Below, piece by piece: positions 41,231 to 45,315 of a DNA stretch of 45,315 nucleotides; the first letter of the stretch is position 1, and the number at the start of each line of letters is the position of its first letter. Made by a program: the position numbers and the translations under genes. The notes beneath the pieces are model-generated. The model made no database searches. It had not been told where the DNA came from and saw only the letters and a program-made list of their open reading frames with translations. The DNA lies in contig JAMPGH010000001.1 in assembly GCA_023664045.1 (NCBI GenBank), positions 793,072 to 838,386 on the forward strand. The letters are read 5' to 3'. This DNA comes from Alistipes senegalensis. GTDB taxonomy: Bacteria > Bacteroidota > Bacteroidia > Bacteroidales > Rikenellaceae.

Positions 41231-42817
41231 TTAGAGTTTTTCGGGACCGGAATCTTCGGAGGCCTCGGGACCTGCCTTGATCTGCCGCAGCATGATGCTC
41301 ACCTCGGTCGCCAGAAGCGCGGTGAAGAGCGCCAGAAAGAGGAAGAACGTAACGCTCACCGAGCCGCTCGGGATCTTCGAAGCCGCCACGCCCACGGGCA
41401 TCAGGTTCTGAATGGCCCACGGCTGGCGCCCGACTTCGGCCAATGCCCAGCCTGCCTGCGAGGCGATGTAGGCGACCGGAATCATCCACACGCAGATCCA
41501 TAGGAGCCAACGTTTCTCCGCCAGCCGGTCGCGGCGGTTGAACCACCAAACGACGGCCAGCAGCAGAATGAAGAGAGTGCCGGCTCCGACCATCACGCGG
41601 AACGAATAGAAAAGCAGCGGCACATGGGGTACCGTCTGTTCGGGCGTTTCGAGGTAGCCGTAGCCGAAATAAGCGAAGTATTCGCGCAGGAACTCTTCGC
41701 CCTCGGGAGTCGCAGGATCGAACTTGCGTTCGATTTCGGTCATCGTCTCGCGATCGCCGGCTTCCTTTGCGGCCCGATAACGGCCCAGCTCTTCGATGAC
41801 CGCGCGTCCGCGTTCCATCTTTTCGGCGGTCGGCATGATGCCGTGCTCCTCATTGCCGTAGAGCAGATCGCGGATGCCAGGCACATAAGCATTCATGTCG
41901 CGGAAGCTCATCAGCGACAGCATCTTGGGAATGTCGATCTTGTAGCGGACCAGTTCTCCGTTGACGGGACGGCCGTTCGGTTGCACCAGTCCGACGACCG
42001 TGAGCGGCGCACCTTCCTCGCCTTCGTAGAGCGCTTCCATCGCCGCCAGCTTCATGGGCTGCACCCGCGCGACGACGGCACCCGACCGATCGCCCGTCGC
42101 CGCGGTGATTACCGCGAAGACGAAGCCGAAAGCCGAGGCGATGGCAATGCTCTTGCGGGCCATCTTCTCCTCGCGCCGACGCAGCAGATACCATGCGCTC
42201 ACCCCTACGACGAAGAGCGCCGCTAAGGTAAACGACGAGGTTACCGTGTGAAAGAACTTGTTGGTGGCCACGGGTGAAAGCGCGACGTCCCAGAACGAGG
42301 TCATCTCGTTGCGGACGGTCTCCAGATTGAACGTGCAGCCTACGGGATACTGCATCCATGCGTTGGCGACCAGAATCCACAGCGCCGAGAGATTGGCGCC
42401 GATGGCCGTCAGCCACGTCGAAGCGAGGTGGAATCCGCGGCTCACCTTGTTCCATCCGAAAAACATCACGGCGATGAACGTGCTCTCCATAAAGAAAGCC
42501 ATGATCCCCTCGACGGCCAGCGGCGCCCCGAAAATGTCGCCCACGAAATGGGAATAGTTGGACCAGTTGGTGCCGAACTCGAATTCGAGGATGATGCCCG
42601 TGGCCACGCCGATGGCGAAGTTGATGCCGAACAGACGCATCCAGAATTTCGTCGTCCGGCGCCAGAATTCATCGCCGGTGCGATAATAGAGGGTCTCCAT
42701 GACGGCGACCAGCACGCTCAAGCCGAGCGTCAGCGGCACGAAAAGCCAGTGGTAGATGGCCGTCATGGCGAACTGCGCCCGCGACCAGTCTACTGTCTGC
42801 AGATAATCCGAAACCAT
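41231..42817 (-). CDS. cydA: Cytochrome bd ubiquinol oxidase subunit I
   Basis: The protein has 528 residues. It carries the heme and quinol sites: His23 in YHWLFVP and His190 in NKFFHTV match the heme b595 and b558 ligands, and Glu103 and Glu111 in VEGIMAFFMEST match the conserved proton-path residues. The Met of FRVMVGAG fits the other b558 ligand, and VGRQPW lies near the quinol site. The loop carrying the quinol site (about 255-385) is of intermediate length with a Glu-rich part. It is encoded between a DUF4492 gene and cydB, the normal Bacteroidetes order. Confidence 0.95.
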   Translation of the reverse strand: MVSDYLQTVDWSRAQFAMTAIYHWLFVPLTLGLSVLVAVMETLYYRTGDEFWRRTTKFWMRLFGINFAIGVATGIILEFEFGTNWSNYSHFVGDIFGAPLAVEGIMAFFMESTFIAVMFFGWNKVSRGFHLASTWLTAIGANLSALWILVANAWMQYPVGCTFNLETVRNEMTSFWDVALSPVATNKFFHTVTSSFTLAALFVVGVSAWYLLRRREEKMARKSIAIASAFGFVFAVITAATGDRSGAVVARVQPMKLAAMEALYEGEEGAPLTVVGLVQPNGRPVNGELVRYKIDIPKMLSLMSFRDMNAYVPGIRDLLYGNEEHGIMPTAEKMERGRAVIEELGRYRAAKEAGDRETMTEIERKFDPATPEGEEFLREYFAYFGYGYLETPEQTVPHVPLLFYSFRVMVGAGTLFILLLAVVWWFNRRDRLAEKRWLLWICVWMIPVAYIASQAGWALAEVGRQPWAIQNLMPVGVAASKIPSGSVSVTFFLFLALFTALLATEVSIMLRQIKAGPEASEDSGPEKL

Positions 42818-42898
42818 TTTATTCAGGTGAGTGGTGAAATATTAAAAGTCGAAAGCTCCGAGCGAAAAGGGAAACCAAGATTGCGAACCTTTCGGTTT

Positions 42899-43114
42899 TC
42901 ATCTTTCATATATTACCAGTTCTTCCAGTACGCATGCGGCTCGTTGTTCCTCGTTTTTTCCGGCCAACAGATCGGGAAAGAAGAAAAGTTTGAGTACGGC
43001 GAAAATAAGGAACAGCTTGATCAGAATGATGGTCCACAGCGTCCGGCCCACGGTCATGCTGCGAAACCCCTCCGCATAAAACCGGACGATCCGCCCCGGC
43101 ATCGTTCTCTTCAT
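42899..43114 (-). CDS. DUF4492 small membrane protein upstream of cydAB
   Basis: The protein has 71 residues from the ATG at 43114. The in-frame extension to 43210 runs through the promoter (43136-43167), so it cannot be used; an ATG at 43129 would leave almost no leader. The sequence shows FYAEGFRSMTVGRTLW followed by one membrane helix (IILIKLFLIFAVLKLFFFP), the DUF4492 pattern. Members are consistently encoded just before cydA in Bacteroidetes, which suggests a small accessory or assembly subunit of the bd oxidase similar in idea to CydX; that is inference. It leads the operon DUF4492-cydA-cydB. Confidence 0.88.
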   Translation of the reverse strand: MKRTMPGRIVRFYAEGFRSMTVGRTLWTIILIKLFLIFAVLKLFFFPDLLAGKNEEQRAACVLEELVIYER

Positions 43115-43135
43115 CGTTTCCGTTCGCATCCTTTT

Positions 43136-43167
43136 CAAAGTTAAGCATTTTTTCGGAAAAGGACAAA
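43136..43167 (-). promoter_or_regulatory. Promoter of the DUF4492-cydAB operon
   Basis: TTTG (43167-43164), a 20-base spacer and TAACTTTG (43143-43136) on the minus strand, an almost ideal match. Confidence 0.78.
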
Positions 43168-43281
43168 TCATTTTTTTTGCCCGCCGTCTTCCGAACGGCA
43201 ATCGGAACAACGATTTCCCGTCTTCCCCGTTTTCGGTCGTCGCCCCGGACCCGGATACCTCGACATAAAGGGGACGGTCGC

Positions 43282-43312
43282 TTGTTTCAGCGCTCGACTT
43301 GTCGTATCTTTA
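43282..43312 (+). promoter_or_regulatory. Promoter of the TPR/HTH lipoprotein gene
   Basis: TTG at 43282-43284, a 20-base spacer and TATCTTTA at 43305-43312, one base off the consensus. Transcription should start about ten bases before the ATG. Confidence 0.55.
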
Positions 43313-43329
43313 CCAGACTAAATTCCCGC

Positions 43330-45060
43330 ATGATGAAGAAATTCGGTTGCTTGTGCCTCTGCCTGATTCTGGCGGCCGGTTGTCGCGACGCCGCAGATTC
43401 CGTCCGGTTGCTCGACGAGGCGGAGCGTCGGATGTCCGATCGTCCCGACAGTGCCAGATCGTCGCTCGAATCCATTTCCCGCAGCTCCTTGCGAAGCCGG
43501 AAAGCCCGGGCGAAATTCGCGTTGCTCTATTCGCAGGCGCTGGATAAGAATTATATCGATGTCGACGTGGATTCTTTGGCCTGCGTCGCCACGGATTATT
43601 ATGGGAGCCGGGGCAGCCGGAACGAAAAAGCGCTCGCTTTCTATTACAGAGGCCGAGTGTACGAAAACGCCCGTAAGCCCGATTCTGCGATCGTTTTTTA
43701 CAATCAGGCGGAACAATACGTCGAGAAGACGCGGAACGAGTATTTGAAAGGCTTGATCGCCAACGCGCTGGCCGGCATGTATTCTTCCCAGAATTTCCAC
43801 ATGCTCGCCAAAGAGAAGTACCTCGAAGCCGCGGCCCGTTTCGAACGTATCGGTCATAAAAGAAACACTTTGATGAACTATGCAGGAGTTATCGGAATCT
43901 TTTCGATCTTCAAGGATTATGATCGGATGGAACACTATCTGGACCTCGCCGAACCCCTTGCACTCGAATTGCAGGACCAATCCAAACTCTTGTATTTCTC
44001 TTGGGTCCGGGCTAACCTGATCATCTCCCGGGACCGAGACTACGAGGAGGCGCTGCCTATCCTGCGAAGGGCCGTGGAGCAATATGCGGACGGGCGGATT
44101 CCGGACTCGTATTATCCCTGTTTCTGCATCTTGCATCTGGAGCAGGGGCAGGTCGATTCCGCGCTTTTTTATTTGAATAAGGGGCGCGATCGGATCGAGG
44201 AGGAGTCTCCGCGCGGGCGGATGGAGATTCTCTACCTGCAAAGCAAAATATGGAAATCGCAGGGGAATTACAGGCAGGCGCACGATTGCTGCGAGCAGGC
44301 ACTCCGTATTTGCGATTCGCTCTATTTCGGAGAGAAAAATTTCGGGATTCCCGAACTGAAGGAAAAATATCGCAGCGAACAGCTGCTCCTGCAGAATCGC
44401 TATCTGAAAAAGATCGGCTTTTATCAGATTCTCGTCGCTATGGCCGTTCTGGTGGCGATCTTGTTCGGGGCTTTCTCCTTGATAAGCAGACGTCAACGGA
44501 AAATTTTACAACAGAGACAAGAAATCGCAGAGTATGCGGATGCTATGTCGCAGCTCAAAAAAGAGTACGAAGCTCTGCAGACGATCCATCAGGGCGGCAG
44601 ACGGCGGGAGTCGGGCATAGACGAAGCGGTATTGGGCCGGCGTATCGCATTCTTGAAACAGTTGCTCGACATCGCTTCCAGCTTCAAGGACGACAAGGAG
44701 GCCTTCCACGCGAAGATCGAGGCGTTGCTTACGAAAAATAAGTCCGGACAGACGAAAAAAGGGACCGATGAAATCTTCCTGATGTTTCAGGACTTGATGG
44801 AGATGCGCCTTCCCGGCATCATCGGATTCATCTCCGATAAATATCCGCTCATTACCGATCAGGAACTTGCCTTATATTGCATGATCTGTATGGGGGTCTC
44901 GAAATCGGCCGCCTGCATGGTGCTGGGACATAAGGAGAAGACGTATTATAATTGCCGGAACCTGTTGCGAAGTAAGTTGAATATTATCAACGGCGAAATG
45001 ACAATTCCGGAGCATTTCCGGTCGATGTGCTCGGAATATCGCTGCAACCGGGAGATCTGA
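43330..45060 (+). CDS. Membrane-tethered TPR lipoprotein with C-terminal helix-turn-helix
   Basis: The protein has 576 residues (a second ATG lies one codon on). A lipoprotein-like signal (LILAAGC, Cys18) precedes a large region of tetratricopeptide-like helical repeats (about 25-350). One membrane helix follows (about 360-383, FYQILVAMAVLVAILFGAFSLI), then a coiled coil (385-420) and a C-terminal domain. There LITDQELALYCMICMGVSKSAACMVLGH with KTYYNCRNLLRSKL resembles the LuxR/SusR-type helix-turn-helix of Bacteroidetes. The layout puts the repeats in the periplasm and a putative DNA-binding domain in the cytosol: a one-component membrane regulator. Its target may be the gene driven by the strong promoter 190 bases downstream, outside this window. 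Confidence 0.82.
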   Translation: MMKKFGCLCLCLILAAGCRDAADSVRLLDEAERRMSDRPDSARSSLESISRSSLRSRKARAKFALLYSQALDKNYIDVDVDSLACVATDYYGSRGSRNEKALAFYYRGRVYENARKPDSAIVFYNQAEQYVEKTRNEYLKGLIANALAGMYSSQNFHMLAKEKYLEAAARFERIGHKRNTLMNYAGVIGIFSIFKDYDRMEHYLDLAEPLALELQDQSKLLYFSWVRANLIISRDRDYEEALPILRRAVEQYADGRIPDSYYPCFCILHLEQGQVDSALFYLNKGRDRIEEESPRGRMEILYLQSKIWKSQGNYRQAHDCCEQALRICDSLYFGEKNFGIPELKEKYRSEQLLLQNRYLKKIGFYQILVAMAVLVAILFGAFSLISRRQRKILQQRQEIAEYADAMSQLKKEYEALQTIHQGGRRRESGIDEAVLGRRIAFLKQLLDIASSFKDDKEAFHAKIEALLTKNKSGQTKKGTDEIFLMFQDLMEMRLPGIIGFISDKYPLITDQELALYCMICMGVSKSAACMVLGHKEKTYYNCRNLLRSKLNIINGEMTIPEHFRSMCSEYRCNREI

Positions 45061-45118
45061 AATCCCGGAGGGAATTTTACTCATTTCTTTTCAAACCTTG
45101 TTATGCCGACGGACGAGT

Positions 45119-45136
45119 CGATATCGATCGATATCG
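45119..45136. repeat. Perfect 18-base palindrome upstream of a strong promoter
   Basis: CGATATCGATCGATATCG is its own complement. It has no room for a hairpin loop in the centre, so it looks more like a protein-binding site than a terminator. The gap 45061-45315 otherwise shows only the promoter at 45248. Confidence 0.55.
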
Positions 45137-45247
45137 TCGGCGGGTACTCCCTATTCGTTGTGGCGTTGCACCGCAATCACGATACCTGCCGACAGACGCA
45201 TATGTAGTAATATTTCGCCATCTCAGAATATAGCTTCAAACTTTTTA

Positions 45248-45279
45248 TTTGTGAAATATTGTATTTCTGACTACCTTTG
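45248..45279 (+). promoter_or_regulatory. Strong promoter reading out of the window
   Basis: TTTG at 45248-45251, a 20-base spacer and TACCTTTG at 45272-45279. The gene it drives begins beyond 45315. Confidence 0.75.
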
Positions 45280-45315
45280 AAAAACGAAACTCAACAACCG
45301 ATAACTAAAGATTAT

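Overview
The window looks like chromosomal DNA of a GC-rich Bacteroidales bacterium, most likely Alistipes or a close relative. Three things point there: the repeated sigma-ABfr type promoter (TTTG, a spacer of about 18 to 21 bases, then TAnnTTTG), the weak use of Shine-Dalgarno sites, and families typical of the phylum (TamL lipoprotein, the uppS-bamA-skp-skp operon, DUF4290, DUF4492-cydAB, short archaeal-type ProS, and a sigma-54 activator without a DNA-binding domain). The species is inference.

Layout. 0.1-3.4 kb: an EamA transporter, a small membrane protein, a gene-poor patch with palindromic repeats and a broken lectin-like (FISUMP) 3' end, a membrane-bound LytTR regulator, and a compact structured small RNA on the minus strand. 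3.5-9.5 kb: a hydrolase-dapF operon facing a nitroreductase-tamL operon, then an AraC regulator. 9.7-17.8 kb: the envelope operon uppS-bamA-skp-skp, nadK, pdxJ-cca and initiator tRNA-Met. 17.9-22.9 kb: a five-gene heterodisulfide-reductase-like redox operon (C1-B1-A-C2-membrane B2). 22.9-27.0 kb: DUF4290, a TlpA-fold lipoprotein without its redox cysteines, lpxH, thyA and folA. 27.3-32.3 kb: a sigma-54 activator, nhaC-gph, a manganese catalase, and tRNA-Leu with a duplicated 3' end. 32.5-40.0 kb: a coiled-coil membrane protein with VOC, Sua5 and thioesterase genes, then proS, a DUF805 protein, an ECF sigma factor with a 49-residue partner, an HdeD-like protein and fabI. 40.0-45.3 kb: DUF4492-cydA-cydB, a membrane-tethered TPR/HTH lipoprotein, and a strong promoter firing out of the window.

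How the genes fit together. Much of the window serves the envelope: undecaprenyl diphosphate synthesis, outer-membrane protein insertion (BamA, Skp, TamL), lipid A (LpxH), fatty acids (FabI) and diaminopimelate (DapF). A second theme is redox and oxygen handling by an anaerobe that tolerates traces of oxygen: cytochrome bd, Mn catalase, nitroreductase and the Hdr-like complex. The points that most deserve a second look are the small RNA whose promoter spacer contains a nine-base G tract, the Hdr-like operon whose order resembles the sulfur-oxidation sHdr system, the orphan lectin fragment that resembles a diversity-generating-retroelement variable region, and the duplicated tRNA-Leu end.
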